DNA of 64,000 nucleotides from Pseudomonas sp. efr-133-TYG-5 (GTDB lineage: Bacteria; Pseudomonadota; Gammaproteobacteria; Pseudomonadales; Pseudomonadaceae). Below are positions 10,741-20,234 of the stretch, in pieces. The notes beneath the pieces were generated by a model. It saw only the letters and a program-made list of their open reading frames with translations, did no database searches and was not told the origin of the DNA. A program made the position numbers and the translations under genes. The stretch covers positions 186,001 to 250,000 of the forward strand of contig NZ_JARVSM010000002.1 of assembly GCF_030209175.1 (NCBI RefSeq), read 5' to 3'. Numbering within the stretch: position 1 is the stretch's first letter; each line of letters begins with the position of its first letter.

Positions 10741-11763
10741 TCAGGAACCCAGCAGCTCGGCCTTGACCAGTTTCGCCTGTTCGTCGGCGTGGTACGACGA
10801 ACGCACCAGCGGCCCGGAAGCGACGTTCTTGAAGCCCATCTTGTAGCCTTCCTCGGCGAACCAGGCGAAGGTGTCCGGGTGCACGAAACGCTGCACCGGC
10901 AAGTGGCTGCGCGACGGTTGCAGATACTGGCCCAGGGTCAGCATGTCGATGTCGTGCTCGCGCATGCGCTTCATGACTTCGATGACTTCGTCGTCGGTCT
11001 CGCCCAGGCCGAGCATCAGGCCGGACTTGGTCGGAATGTGCGGCATCATCTGCTTGAAGCGTTGCAGCAGGGTCAGCGACCACTGGTAATCCGAACCCGG
11101 ACGCGCGGCCTTGTACAGGCGCGGCACGGTTTCCAGGTTGTGGTTGAACACATCCGGCGGCTCGGCGGCGGTGATTTCCAGGGCGATGTCCATGCGGCCA
11201 CGGTAGTCCGGGACCAGGGTCTCCAGCTGCACGTTCGGCGACAGCTTGCGGATCTCGCGGATGCAGTCGGCGAAGTGCTGGGCACCGCCGTCACGCAGGT
11301 CGTCGCGGTCAACCGAGGTGATCACCACGTACTTGAGCTTGAGGTCGGCAATGGCGATGGCCAGGCTCTGCGGCTCGTTGACGTCCAGTGGCTTCGGCCG
11401 GCCGTGGCCGACGTCGCAGAACGGGCAGCGACGGGTGCAGATGTCACCCATGATCATGAAGGTCGCGGTGCCGCCGGAGAAGCACTCGCCCAGGTTCGGG
11501 CAGGACGCTTCTTCGCAGACGCTGTGCAGCTTGTGCTTGCGCAGCAAGGTCTTGATCCGCTCGACTTCCGGCGAAACCGGGATGCGCACGCGGATCCAGT
11601 CGGGTTTCTTCGGCAGCTCGGTGGTCGGAATGATCTTCACCGGGATGCGTGCAACCTTCTCGGCGCCGCGCAGCTTGACGCCGGCTTCAACCTTGGGACG
11701 CGGGGCCGGGCGCTCGGTCACGTCGAGCGTCGGGATCATGGTTTGCACTGCATCAGTAGTCAT
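10741..11763 (-). CDS. lipA: Lipoyl synthase LipA
   Basis: Radical-SAM enzyme that inserts two sulfurs into octanoyl groups on the E2 and H proteins. Both iron-sulfur clusters are visible: the auxiliary cluster CxxxxCxxxxxC in [12 protein letters not shown] and the SAM cluster CxxxCxxC in CTRRCPFC. The family RSSYHADE segment is near the C-terminus, supplying the Ser ligand. The 340 residues are normal for Pseudomonas. It starts one base after the lipB stop, so lipB and lipA are almost certainly translated from one mRNA. Confidence 0.98.
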   Translation of the reverse strand: MTTDAVQTMIPTLDVTERPAPRPKVEAGVKLRGAEKVARIPVKIIPTTELPKKPDWIRVRIPVSPEVERIKTLLRKHKLHSVCEEASCPNLGECFSGGTATFMIMGDICTRRCPFCDVGHGRPKPLDVNEPQSLAIAIADLKLKYVVITSVDRDDLRDGGAQHFADCIREIRKLSPNVQLETLVPDYRGRMDIALEITAAEPPDVFNHNLETVPRLYKAARPGSDYQWSLTLLQRFKQMMPHIPTKSGLMLGLGETDDEVIEVMKRMREHDIDMLTLGQYLQPSRSHLPVQRFVHPDTFAWFAEEGYKMGFKNVASGPLVRSSYHADEQAKLVKAELLGS

Positions 11764-11764
11764 A

Positions 11765-12412
11765 TCAGTCGATTCCGCCCGTCAGGGTCGTCTGCTCAGC
11801 ATAGTCGAGGTGTTTGACGAGCTGCGCGCGCAGCCGGGCACTTACCTCGGCAAATTCAATCGATCCTGCGTGATCACTCAGCTGGGTCATGGCCAGCCCG
11901 GCATAGCCGCAGGGATTAATCCGTCGAAACGGTTCCAGGTTCATATCCACGTTCAGGGCCAGGCCATGAAAGGAACAACCGTGGCGAATCCGCAAACCCA
12001 GAGAAGCGATTTTCGCCCCGTCGACGTAAACGCCGGGAGCGTCCGGCTTGGCTGCGGCGGTGACGCCGTAGCTGGCCAGCAGTTCGATCAGGCACTGCTC
12101 CATGCGGCTGACCAGGTCGCGTACACCGAAACCCAGCCGACGCACGTCCAGCAGCAGGTAGGCCACCAGCTGGCCGGGACCGTGGTAGGTCACCTGCCCG
12201 CCGCGATCGACCTGCACCACCGGAATATCCCCCGGCAGCAACAGGTGCTCGGCCTTGCCGGCCTGGCCCTGGGTGAACACCGGCGGGTGCTCGACCAGCC
12301 AGATCTCGTCGGCGGCCGTCGTGCCGCGCTCGTTGGTGAAGCGTTGCATGGCGTGCCAGACCGGCTCGTAGGCCATCTGGCCGAGCTCGCGAAAGCCCAG
12401 CGTGCCCGGCAT
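11765..12412 (-). CDS. lipB: Octanoyl-[ACP]:protein octanoyltransferase LipB
   Basis: Transfers octanoate from acyl-carrier protein to lipoyl domains, giving the substrate for LipA. Signatures are the [16 protein letters not shown] motif, the lysine of the Cys/Lys dyad in [17 protein letters not shown] and the cysteine in [10 protein letters not shown]. The predicted protein has 215 residues. The ATG at 12412 overlaps the ybeD stop as TGATG, favouring translational coupling; a GTG one codon earlier is possible. Confidence 0.97.
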   Translation of the reverse strand: MPGTLGFRELGQMAYEPVWHAMQRFTNERGTTAADEIWLVEHPPVFTQGQAGKAEHLLLPGDIPVVQVDRGGQVTYHGPGQLVAYLLLDVRRLGFGVRDLVSRMEQCLIELLASYGVTAAAKPDAPGVYVDGAKIASLGLRIRHGCSFHGLALNVDMNLEPFRRINPCGYAGLAMTQLSDHAGSIEFAEVSARLRAQLVKHLDYAEQTTLTGGID

Positions 12413-12687
12413 CACAGCACCATGTGCACGAAACCGGTAGCCCGCAGTTCGCTGTTGATGTTGTACAGCTGATCCTGGTCGGTCGCGACGATGTGCAACT
12501 GGATGGTGGTGTACTTGCCGTTGCTGCTTTGACGCTCGTCGACACGCTCATCATTGATGGTCGCGTGTTTCTTGACGATGTCGATGATCTTGTCCTTGTT
12601 GCCTACACCCGTATCGCTGATCACCTTAACCGGGTAATCAACCTGGGGAAATTCGATCTTTGGCGCCTTTACTTCGGTATCGGTCAT
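12412..12687 (-). CDS. YbeD/DUF493 family protein
   Basis: 91-residue cytoplasmic protein of the UPF0250/DUF493 family, recognised by [15 protein letters not shown] near the start, the [20 protein letters not shown] strand region and the GFVHMVL end. The fold is a regulatory ACT-like alpha-beta domain. A role with lipoate genes is suggested only by conserved linkage; the stop codon overlaps the lipB start. E. coli has the same order dacA-ybeD-lipB. Confidence 0.93.
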   Translation of the reverse strand: MTDTEVKAPKIEFPQVDYPVKVISDTGVGNKDKIIDIVKKHATINDERVDERQSSNGKYTTIQLHIVATDQDQLYNINSELRATGFVHMVL

Positions 12688-12720
12688 GGCGTAACGGCCT
12701 CGTAAGCCGTGGTAACGCGC

Positions 12721-12750
12721 ACGGCCCCGCTCCGGTGGGGAGCGGGGCCA
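12721..12750. other. GC-rich perfect inverted repeat between dacA and ybeD
   Basis: GGCCCCGCTCC and GGAGCGGGGCC form an 11-12-bp stem with a four-base loop, with no T run on either side. It may be a processing or attenuation hairpin between dacA and ybeD-lipB-lipA. No terminator claim is made. Confidence 0.5.
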
Positions 12751-12767
12751 TGCAGGTCAACACTCAA

Positions 12768-13925
12768 TCAGTTGAACAAGCCGTAGAAGAATAGACGGAT
12801 GCTATCCCACATGCGGCGGAAGATACCACCCTCCTCGACAGCGTCCAGGGCGATCAGGTCGGCGCTGTGCACCACCTTGTCGTCCAGTTTCACTTCGACT
12901 TTACCGATCACGTCGCCCTTGGCGATTGGCGCGGTCAGTTGCGGGTTCATGGTCATGCTGGCAGCGAGCTTCTTCAGCTGGCCTTTCGGCAGGGTCATGG
13001 TCAGGTCTTCGGCCAGGCCGGCCTTGACCTGGCTGGTGGTGCCTTTCCACACCGGCGCCTGGGCCAGTTCGGTGCCCTTCTGATAGAAGGTCTGGGTTTC
13101 GAAGAAGCGGAAACCGTAGGTCAGCAGCTTCTGCGTTTCAGCGGCACGGGCCACTTCGCTGTTGGTGCCGAACACCACGGCGATCAGGCGCTGGCCATCA
13201 CGTACGGCCGAGGACACCATGCAGTAGCCGGCCTCGTCGGTGTGACCGGTTTTCAGACCGTCGACGGTCTTGTCGCGCCACAGCAGCAGGTTGCGGTTAG
13301 GCTGCTTGATGCCGTTCCAGAAGAACTCTTTCTGCGAGTAGATCGCGTAGTGAGCCGGGTCTTCGTGGATGATCGCACGGGCCAGGATCGCCATGTCGTG
13401 AGCCGACGAGTAGTGCTCCGGGTTCGGCAGACCGGTCGGGTTCATGAAGTGGGTATTGGTCATGCCCAGGTCGGTGACGGTCTTGTTCATCAGGTCGGCG
13501 AACGCGTCTTCGCTGCCGGCGATGTGCTCGGACAGCGCCACGCTGGCGTCGTTGCCCGACTGGATGATGATGCCGTGCAGCAGGTCGCTGACGGTAACCT
13601 GCGAGCCGACCTTGATGAACATCCGCGAACCGCCGGTACGCCAGGCGTTTTCGCTGACGGTCACCGGATCGTTCTCGCCGATCTGGCCACGACGGATTTC
13701 CAGCGTCGCAATGTACGCGGTCATCAGTTTGGTCAGGCTGGCCGGTGGCAGGCGCTGGTCACCGTTGTTCTCCACCAGCACGTTGCCGCTGCTGGCGTCC
13801 ATGAGTACGTAGGCCTTGGCGGCCAGTTGTGGTGGCGACGGCATCATCTCGGCCGCGAAAGCGGCTGGCGAGAGGAGCAGCGGGACTAGCAGGCACAGGC
13901 GTTTGGCAAAGGTGGTGATGTTCAT
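12768..13925 (-). CDS. dacA: D-alanyl-D-alanine carboxypeptidase (PBP5/6 family)
   Basis: Periplasmic penicillin-binding protein, anchored by a C-terminal amphipathic helix, that trims the terminal D-Ala of stem peptides. A signal peptide (residues 1-25, ending AAFAAE) is followed by the SxxK motif S63-L-T-K66, SxN S123-G-N125 and K225-T-G227. The C-terminus RRMWDSIRLFFYGLFN is the expected membrane-binding amphipathic helix. The 385 residues are typical. The gene follows rlpA after a 188-base gap that probably holds its own promoter. Confidence 0.97.
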   Translation of the reverse strand: MNITTFAKRLCLLVPLLLSPAAFAAEMMPSPPQLAAKAYVLMDASSGNVLVENNGDQRLPPASLTKLMTAYIATLEIRRGQIGENDPVTVSENAWRTGGSRMFIKVGSQVTVSDLLHGIIIQSGNDASVALSEHIAGSEDAFADLMNKTVTDLGMTNTHFMNPTGLPNPEHYSSAHDMAILARAIIHEDPAHYAIYSQKEFFWNGIKQPNRNLLLWRDKTVDGLKTGHTDEAGYCMVSSAVRDGQRLIAVVFGTNSEVARAAETQKLLTYGFRFFETQTFYQKGTELAQAPVWKGTTSQVKAGLAEDLTMTLPKGQLKKLAASMTMNPQLTAPIAKGDVIGKVEVKLDDKVVHSADLIALDAVEEGGIFRRMWDSIRLFFYGLFN

Positions 13926-14113
13926 CCGTCTCTCGAAATCGCTAATGGAAACTTGCCCGAGGGCAAAACTATTCAGACAGCCTTCTGACGGGCCATCGCG
14001 TGTTCAGTTGCTCACCCCAGTCACCCTGTGCCGGGCTTTTGTTCTTCGATGAGCCAGCAACCTGATTCACCCCCCAATCGCTGGTGAACCGTCAATCAAG
14101 TCCTACGTGTTGC

Positions 14114-15124
14114 TTATTCCGTGACCACGCTTGGCGAACCAAGGTTGGCCAGGCGCACGCTGTTCTGCACCTGCTGGATCTCACCCGGCGAACCGATCGG
14201 CCCCAGGCGCACCCGATGCAGGGTCTGCTGGTTGCGCACGATCGAGCTGATGAACACCGGAGCGCTCACCATCCCGCTCAGCTTGGACCTCAGCAGTTCT
14301 GCAGCGTCCGGGTTGGCGAACGCGCCCACCTGCAGATACTGGCCAGACGCTGGTGCAGAAGCGTTTTTTTTTGCATCGAGCTGCACCGGCACGACGGCCG
14401 CGGCGTGTTGCTGCGGCGGCGGGGTCCATTGCTCGACGGTACCGGCCGAGGCCGTGATTACCGGAGCGTTATTCTGCGCGACTTGCGGCTCGTTGAGCAT
14501 CAGCGGCGCCGGACGGCCCTTGGCGGCCCACCACTGCTGCGGATCGATGCCCTCGACCTTGACCCGCGCGGTGCCGATTTCGGCATAACCGAGTTTTTTC
14601 GCCGCCGCGTACGACAGGTCGATGATCCGGTCGGAATAGAACGGCCCGCGGTCGTTGACCCGCAGGATCACGCTCTTGTTGTTGTCCAGGTTGGTCACCC
14701 GAACGTAACTTGGCAGCGGTAGTGTCTTGTGCGCGGCACTCATGCCGTACAGGTCATAGACCTCGCCGTTGGCGGTGTTCTGCCCGTGGAACTTGGTGCC
14801 GTACCACGACGCCGTGCCGGAAGCGACGTAAGTCTTGGATTCCTGCAACGGGAAGTAGGTCTTGCCCAGCACGGTGTACGGGTTGGCCTTGTACGGGCCG
14901 GTGTGCAGGGTCGGCGTGGCATCGGGAATGCGCGACACATCGACGTCCCACCACGGCGCGCCATCCTTGTGGGCGCGGTTGATGTCCAGGCCCGGTTGCG
15001 CGCGAACGGCGGTGGAGGTTGACTTCTGGGCCGGCGAACGGCTGGTCGAGCAACTGGCGACCAGCACTGCCAACGCAGCAAATGCCACCAGCTTCAGGGG
15101 TTTATTGATAGGCAATGCCCGCAT
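14114..15124 (-). CDS. rlpA: RlpA lipoprotein, septal lytic transglycosylase with SPOR domain
   Basis: Outer-membrane lipoprotein that in P. aeruginosa cleaves denuded glycans at the septum. The lipobox is VLVASCST. The double-psi beta-barrel domain (about residues 97-190) contains SGTASWYGTKFHGQNTANGE with the catalytic Glu region, and VRVTNLDNNKSVILRVNDRGPF with the catalytic Asp. The C-terminal SPOR domain (about 255-330, YLQVGAFANPDAAELLRSKL) binds septal denuded peptidoglycan. The start ATG overlaps the mltB stop as TAATG. A run of nine A in the coding strand (14364-14372) lies in the linker before the SPOR domain and could slip (see findings). Confidence 0.96.
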   Translation of the reverse strand: MRALPINKPLKLVAFAALAVLVASCSTSRSPAQKSTSTAVRAQPGLDINRAHKDGAPWWDVDVSRIPDATPTLHTGPYKANPYTVLGKTYFPLQESKTYVASGTASWYGTKFHGQNTANGEVYDLYGMSAAHKTLPLPSYVRVTNLDNNKSVILRVNDRGPFYSDRIIDLSYAAAKKLGYAEIGTARVKVEGIDPQQWWAAKGRPAPLMLNEPQVAQNNAPVITASAGTVEQWTPPPQQHAAAVVPVQLDAKKNASAPASGQYLQVGAFANPDAAELLRSKLSGMVSAPVFISSIVRNQQTLHRVRLGPIGSPGEIQQVQNSVRLANLGSPSVVTE

Positions 15125-16134
15125 TACTTGACGCCCCGTGCTTGTACCAGCTGTTCAGATAGCTGATGTACGGCCATGGCGTACATCACGCTGCGGTTAT
15201 AACGCGTGATCGCGTAGAAATTCTTCAGGCCCATCCAGTATTCCGGGCCGTTGTCGCCTTCCAGGCGAAATGCAGTAACCGGCATATCATCGCGCAGCGC
15301 ATCATGACTTGACCAGCCCAGCGCTCGCAACTCCCCGACGGTTTTCGTCGGCTCGATGCCGGTGGTCAGGCCTTCGTCGACCTGCTCGCCGCGGACATCG
15401 GCGCGGCTGACCACCGGTTCGCCGGCGACCCAGCCGTGCCGCTTGAAATAACTGGCGACGCTGCCGATGGCATCATCCGGGTTGTTCCAGATATTGATGT
15501 GGCCATCGCCGTCGAAATCCACCGCATAGGCGCGAAAGCTGCTCGGCATGAACTGCGGCAAGCCCATCGCCCCGGCGTACGAGCCCTTGAGGGTCAACGG
15601 GTCGACCTGTTCTTCACGGGCCAGCAGCAGGAACTCACGCAATTCCTTGCGGAAAAATTCGGCACGGGGAGGATAGTCGAAACCGAGGGTCGATAAAGCA
15701 TCGATTACCCGGAAATTGCCGGTATTACGTCCGAAAAAGGTCTCCACGCCGATGATCGAGACGATCACCTGCGCCGGCACACCGTATTCCTGCTCCGCGC
15801 GGGCCAGCGTGGCCTCGTGCTGGCGCCAGAAGTCGACACCACGGGCGATGCGCGCGTCGGTGATGAACATCGGCCGGTACTCTTTCCACTGCTTGACCCG
15901 CTCGGCGGGCTTGGAAATGGCGTCGAGGATCGACTGCTTGCGCTCGGCCTCGCGGAACACACCCATCAGTTGCTCACCGGCGAAACCGTAGTCGCGGGTC
16001 ATTTCACCGACGAACTCGGCGACCTGCGGCGAGCCTTCGTAATCGCCGGCCAGCGCTTCCTGCGCGCTGCCAAGGATGCCTACCAGGCCGACCCATGGCG
16101 CGTATCGAGTCGCCCAGCCACGCATTACTTGCAT
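15124..16134 (-). CDS. mltB: Lytic murein transglycosylase B (SltB1 type)
   Basis: SLT_2-family transglycosylase of the periplasm. The catalytic Glu is in IIGVETFFGRNTGN. Other motifs are GSYAGAMGLPQFMPSSFRAY and VDFDGDGHINIWNNPDDAIGSVA. The signal peptide ends ...GILGSAQEALAGDY with a type-I cleavage site and no lipobox Cys, so the enzyme should be soluble, unlike E. coli MltB. The start at ATG 16134 (MQVMRGWATRYAPW) has AAGGTGAAGAG just upstream; a start at 16170 would overlap rodA. It sits between rodA and rlpA in the elongation cluster. It lacks the C-terminal binding domain of the paralogue at 8178. Confidence 0.95.
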   Translation of the reverse strand: MQVMRGWATRYAPWVGLVGILGSAQEALAGDYEGSPQVAEFVGEMTRDYGFAGEQLMGVFREAERKQSILDAISKPAERVKQWKEYRPMFITDARIARGVDFWRQHEATLARAEQEYGVPAQVIVSIIGVETFFGRNTGNFRVIDALSTLGFDYPPRAEFFRKELREFLLLAREEQVDPLTLKGSYAGAMGLPQFMPSSFRAYAVDFDGDGHINIWNNPDDAIGSVASYFKRHGWVAGEPVVSRADVRGEQVDEGLTTGIEPTKTVGELRALGWSSHDALRDDMPVTAFRLEGDNGPEYWMGLKNFYAITRYNRSVMYAMAVHQLSEQLVQARGVK

Positions 16135-16151
16135 TGAACTCTTCACCTTAT

Positions 16152-17297
16152 TCAAACCTGTGCGATCCACTTGCGATGGGTATGGATCGACATCAAAACC
16201 CCAAACGCTGACAGCAGCGTCACCAGCGAAGTTCCTCCGTAGCTAATGAACGGCAACGGCACCCCCACCACCGGCAACAGGCCACTGACCATACCGATGT
16301 TGACGAAAACATAAACAAAAAACGTCATGGTCAGCGCGCCGGCGAGCAACTTGCCGAACAGCGTCTGCGCCTGGGCGGTGATCACCAGGCCGCGGCCGAT
16401 CAGCAACAGGTAGATCAGCAGCAGCGCGCAGATGCCCACCAGGCCGAACTCTTCGCCCAGCACCGCGATGATGAAGTCGGTGTGGCTTTCCGGGAGGAAG
16501 TCCAGGTGCGACTGGGTGCCCAGCAGCCAGCCCTTGCCGAACACACCACCGGAACCGATCGCGGCTTTCGACTGGATGATGTTCCAGCCCGTGCCCAGCG
16601 GATCGCTCTCCGGATCGAGGAACGTCAGGATCCGCTGCTTCTGGTAGTCGTGCATGATGAAGAACCACATGGCGACCGCGACCGGGACGGCGGCGGCCAG
16701 CACGCTGAGGATCCAGCGCCAGCGCAGCCCGCCCATGAACAGCACGAACGCGCCGCCGGCAAGGATCAGCAGCGAGGTGCCGAGGTCCGGCTGGCGCACG
16801 ATCAGCACGAACGGCACGCCGATCAGCATCAGGCTGATGCCGACGTGCTTGAGTTGCGGCGGCAATGTGCGTTTGGACAGGTACCAGGCGATGGTCGCCG
16901 GCATCAGGATCTTCATGAACTCCGACGGCTGGAAGCGCACCACGCCGGGAATGTTGATCCAGCGTGTGGCGCCCATGGCGTTGTGGCCCATGATGTCGAC
17001 CACCATCAGCAGCACCACCCCGACCACATAACCGAGCGGCACCCAGCGGGCCATGAACCGTGGCTCGAACTGAGCGATGACGATCATCGACACCAGGCCG
17101 ATGCCGAACGAAGTCGCCTGCTTGGCCAGCAGGTCCCAGCTCTTGCCGCTGGCCGAATACAGCACGAACAGGCTGCCGGCGGCGAGAATCAGCAGCAGGA
17201 TCAACAGCGGGCCATCGATATGCAGGCGTTGCAGCAGCGTCGCCCGGCGACGCATCACATCCTCGCTGGAGAGCATGCGATCAAAATTATTCTTCAC
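16152..17297 (-). CDS. rodA: Rod-shape SEDS peptidoglycan polymerase RodA
   Basis: Multi-pass inner-membrane glycosyltransferase that polymerises lipid II for the elongasome together with PBP2. About ten hydrophobic segments are visible. SEDS signatures include WINIPGVVRFQPSEFMK, VRQPDLGTSLL, TGWNIIQSKAAIGSGG, ESHTDFIIAVLGEEFG and GVPLPFISYGGTS. The GTG at 17297 is preferred because GGAGG lies nine bases upstream and homologues begin MKNNFDRMLSS; this overlaps the mrdA stop by 11 bases. An earlier GTG at 17315 lacks support. Confidence 0.96.
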   Translation of the reverse strand: MKNNFDRMLSSEDVMRRRATLLQRLHIDGPLLILLLILAAGSLFVLYSASGKSWDLLAKQATSFGIGLVSMIVIAQFEPRFMARWVPLGYVVGVVLLMVVDIMGHNAMGATRWINIPGVVRFQPSEFMKILMPATIAWYLSKRTLPPQLKHVGISLMLIGVPFVLIVRQPDLGTSLLILAGGAFVLFMGGLRWRWILSVLAAAVPVAVAMWFFIMHDYQKQRILTFLDPESDPLGTGWNIIQSKAAIGSGGVFGKGWLLGTQSHLDFLPESHTDFIIAVLGEEFGLVGICALLLIYLLLIGRGLVITAQAQTLFGKLLAGALTMTFFVYVFVNIGMVSGLLPVVGVPLPFISYGGTSLVTLLSAFGVLMSIHTHRKWIAQV

Positions 17298-19182
17298 GGG
17301 CCGTAGCCTCCGCACTGATTGGGCTGGCGTATTCGGCCTTCAGGCGTCCGTCCTGATCCAGAAGCCAGGCGTCCATGACCTGGCGTACCACTGGCGCGGC
17401 GACGCCGGAACCGGACTCACCGTTCTCGACCATCACCGACACGACGATTTTCGGGTTGTCCGCCGGGGCGAAACCGACGAACAAGGCGTGGTCGCGATGG
17501 CGCTCCTGAACCTTGGAGCGATCGTATTTCTCGCCCTGCTTGATCGCGACGACCTGGGCCGTACCGGACTTGCCGGCGATCCGGTACTGCGCGCCGATCG
17601 AGGCTTTGCGCGCGGTACCGCGGGCGCCGTGCATCACTTGCTGCATGCCGTGGTTGACCTTGTTCCAGTCCGACGGATCGCGCAGGACGATGTCCGGCAT
17701 CGGGTTCTCATCCTTCGGTTTCTCGCCCTCGATGGTCTTGGCCAGGTGCGGCCGGTTCCACACGCCCTTGTTGGCCACCAGCGCGGTGGCCTGGGCCAGT
17801 TGCAGCGGGGTCGATTGCATGTAGCCCTGGCCGATCCCGAGGATCAGGGTTTCGCCGGGGAACCAGGCCTGGCGCCGCGTCGCGCGTTTCCACTCGCGGG
17901 ACGGCATCAGGCCGGGGGATTCTTCGAACATGTCCAGCGAGACCTTCTGGCCGATACCGAACTTGTTCATGTAGGCCGACAGCCGATCGATGCCGAGCTT
18001 GTGCGCCAGGTCATAGAAGTAGGTGTCGTTGGAACGCATGATCGCCGTGTCGAGGTCGACGAAGCCGTCCCCGGTGCGGTTCCAGTTGCGGTACTTGTGG
18101 TCGTAGTTGGGCAGCATGTAGTAGCCGGGGTCGAACACCCGGCTCGACGCTGTCACCACGCCTGCGTCCAGACCGGCAATCGCCACCGCCGGCTTGATCG
18201 TCGAACCCGGCGGATACAGACCGCGCAGCACCCGGTTGAACAGCGGCCGGTCGATCGAATCGCGCAGTTCGGCGTAGGCCTTGAAGCTGATGCCGGTGAC
18301 GAACAGGTTCGGATCGAAGCTCGGCTGGCTGACCATGGCCAGCACTTCGCCGGTGTTCGGGTCCAGCGCCACCACCGCGCCACGGCGCCCGCCCAGCGCG
18401 GCTTCGGCGGCTTCTTGCAACTTGATGTCGAGGCTCAGGACGATGTCCTTGCCCGGCACCGGGTCGGTCCGCTTGAGCACCCGCAGCACGCGCCCACGGG
18501 CGTTGGTCTCGACTTCTTCGTAACCGACCTGACCGTGCAGCTCGGCCTCGTAGAAGCGCTCGATACCGGTCTTGCCGATGTGGTGGGTGCCGCTGTAGTT
18601 CACCGGATCGAGGGTCTTGAGCTCTTTCTCGTTGATCCGCCCCATGTAACCCACCGAGTGCGCGAAATGCGCGCCCTGCGGATAGTGACGAACCAGCTGC
18701 GCGACCACTTCCACACCCGGCAGGCGGAACTGGTTCACCGCGATCCGGGCAATCTGCTCCTCGGTCAGCTCGAACAGGATCGGTACCGGCTCGAACGGCC
18801 GCCGTCCCTGGCGCATGCGCTTCTCGAAAATCACCCGGTCTTCCGGCGTCAGCTCCAGCACCTCGACGATCACGTCGAGCACCTGCTGCCAGTCGCCGGA
18901 GCGCTCGCGGGTCATGCTCAGGCTGAAGCTCGGGCGGTTGTCCGCCACCACCACGCCGTTGCGGTCGAAAATCAGGCCACGGGTCGGCGGAATCGGCTGC
19001 ACATGGACGCGGTTGTTTTCCGACAGCGTCGAGTGGTACTCGTACTGGATCACCTGCAGGTAATACAGCCGCGCAATCAGCACGCAGATCAGTGCCACCA
19101 CCGCAATTGCGCCGAACACGACGCGACCACGCACCAGACGGGCGTCTTTTTCGTGGTCCTTGATGCGGATCGGCTGGGACAT
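17287..19182 (-). CDS. mrdA: Penicillin-binding protein 2, elongation transpeptidase
   Basis: Inner-membrane class-B PBP that crosslinks peptidoglycan made by RodA and sets rod shape; target of mecillinam. One N-terminal membrane helix (VVFGAIAVVALICVLIARLYYLQV) is followed by the pedestal domain and the transpeptidase domain with SxxK in YPPGSTIKPAVA, SxN as RSNDTYFYDLAHKLG and KSGTAQV. The ATG at 19182 (MSQPIRIKDHEKD) matches homologues and lies ten bases after the rlmH stop; upstream in-frame codons would add an unrelated tail. Part of rlmH-mrdA-rodA-mltB-rlpA. Confidence 0.97.
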   Translation of the reverse strand: MSQPIRIKDHEKDARLVRGRVVFGAIAVVALICVLIARLYYLQVIQYEYHSTLSENNRVHVQPIPPTRGLIFDRNGVVVADNRPSFSLSMTRERSGDWQQVLDVIVEVLELTPEDRVIFEKRMRQGRRPFEPVPILFELTEEQIARIAVNQFRLPGVEVVAQLVRHYPQGAHFAHSVGYMGRINEKELKTLDPVNYSGTHHIGKTGIERFYEAELHGQVGYEEVETNARGRVLRVLKRTDPVPGKDIVLSLDIKLQEAAEAALGGRRGAVVALDPNTGEVLAMVSQPSFDPNLFVTGISFKAYAELRDSIDRPLFNRVLRGLYPPGSTIKPAVAIAGLDAGVVTASSRVFDPGYYMLPNYDHKYRNWNRTGDGFVDLDTAIMRSNDTYFYDLAHKLGIDRLSAYMNKFGIGQKVSLDMFEESPGLMPSREWKRATRRQAWFPGETLILGIGQGYMQSTPLQLAQATALVANKGVWNRPHLAKTIEGEKPKDENPMPDIVLRDPSDWNKVNHGMQQVMHGARGTARKASIGAQYRIAGKSGTAQVVAIKQGEKYDRSKVQERHRDHALFVGFAPADNPKIVVSVMVENGESGSGVAAPVVRQVMDAWLLDQDGRLKAEYASPISAEATAREE

Positions 19183-19192
19183 GAGGGCAGGA

Positions 19193-19660
19193 TTACTTGT
19201 GGTAAGGGTGGCCGGACAGCACGGTCCAGGCACGGTACAGCTGCTCGCCGATGAGGATTCGCACCAGCGGGTGCGGCAACGTCAGCGGCGACAACGACCA
19301 GCGCTGATCGGCGCGGGCACAGACTTCCGGCGCCAGCCCTTCCGGGCCACCGACCATGAAATTGACCGTGCGCGAATCCAGGCGCCAGCGGTCGAGTTCG
19401 ACCGCCAGCTGCTCGGTGCTCCAGGGCTTGCCATGGACCTCAAGGGTGACGATCCGCTCGTTCGGCCCGACCTTGGCCAGCATGGCTTCGCCTTCCTGAC
19501 GGATGAAGCGGGCCACGTCGGCATTCTTGCCACGGGTATTGAGCGGAATTTCCACCAGTTCCAGCGCCAGCTCGGAAGGAAGACGCTTGGCATATTCATG
19601 CCAGCCTTCTTCCACCCACTTGGGCATGCGTGAACCGACGGCGATCAGTCGCAGTCGCAC
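19193..19660 (-). CDS. rlmH: 23S rRNA pseudouridine-1915 N3-methyltransferase RlmH
   Basis: SPOUT-class methyltransferase acting on pseudouridine 1915 in helix 69 of 23S rRNA. The 155 residues match E. coli. It has the N-terminal [31 protein letters not shown] start, the knot region [13 protein letters not shown], and the C-terminal [28 protein letters not shown], which is nearly invariant in the family. It sits between rsfS and mrdA as in most gammaproteobacteria. Confidence 0.98.
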   Translation of the reverse strand: MRLRLIAVGSRMPKWVEEGWHEYAKRLPSELALELVEIPLNTRGKNADVARFIRQEGEAMLAKVGPNERIVTLEVHGKPWSTEQLAVELDRWRLDSRTVNFMVGGPEGLAPEVCARADQRWSLSPLTLPHPLVRILIGEQLYRAWTVLSGHPYHK

Positions 19661-19669
19661 AGCAATCCC

Positions 19670-20164
19670 TTACAGCTGGTCTTTGTTGAGCTTGGTGAAA
19701 TGCTCGTGGGTGTTTTCCGGGCTGTGGTGCTTGGCGTCTGCCGCACGGCTCTGCTCGGCACCGGCCCACAGGCGCTCCAGGTCGTAGAACTGGCGAGCCG
19801 AGGCGGTCATCATGTGCACGATCACCAGGTCGAGGTCGAGCAGCACCCAGTCGCTGTCGCCCTTGCCTTCTTCGCCCAGCGGCTTGGCGCCCTGCTTTTT
19901 GACTTCCTCGCGAACCTTTTCCAGCATCGCGTTGATCTGGCGATTGGAAGTACCGGTCGCGATGATCATGTAGTCGGTGATGCTCTGCTTGTCGCGGACA
20001 TCGATGATCTGGATGTCTTGCGCCTTGACGTCTTCAAGGGCTGCCACGGCAACCTTGACCAGCTCGTCACCCTTGAGCGGCTCGTTGGTGTTGACCGCTT
20101 CTGGCAGCGGAGCACTCTTGAATGTGCCCTTGCGCTTTACTTTAGCTACGTCTTTGTCAGTCAT
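19670..20164 (-). CDS. rsfS: Ribosome silencing factor RsfS
   Basis: Binds L14 of the large subunit and blocks subunit joining under starvation. The conserved core (about residues 30-140) contains IQIIDVRDKQSITDYMIIATGTSNRQ, GDSDWVLLDLDLVIVHMM and RQFYDLERLWAGAE. The 164-residue prediction from ATG 20164 (MTDKDVAKVKRKG) is longer than the E. coli protein. It has a basic N-terminal extension and about 25 polar residues after WAGAE, seen in fluorescens-group homologues. An internal start nearer the core is possible. Confidence 0.95.
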   Translation of the reverse strand: MTDKDVAKVKRKGTFKSAPLPEAVNTNEPLKGDELVKVAVAALEDVKAQDIQIIDVRDKQSITDYMIIATGTSNRQINAMLEKVREEVKKQGAKPLGEEGKGDSDWVLLDLDLVIVHMMTASARQFYDLERLWAGAEQSRAADAKHHSPENTHEHFTKLNKDQL

Positions 20165-20234
20165 ATAAAACTCGTTTTGCTCATGTATTCGGCGCCTCGT
20201 CACACGTTGATCGTGTTACTTGAGCACGCCTTGT

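Noticed and set aside
17077..19254. Long plus-strand open frame across mrdA and the start of rodA
   Set aside because: Antisense shadow, His/Arg/Asp-rich, no domain. The minus-strand genes are certain.
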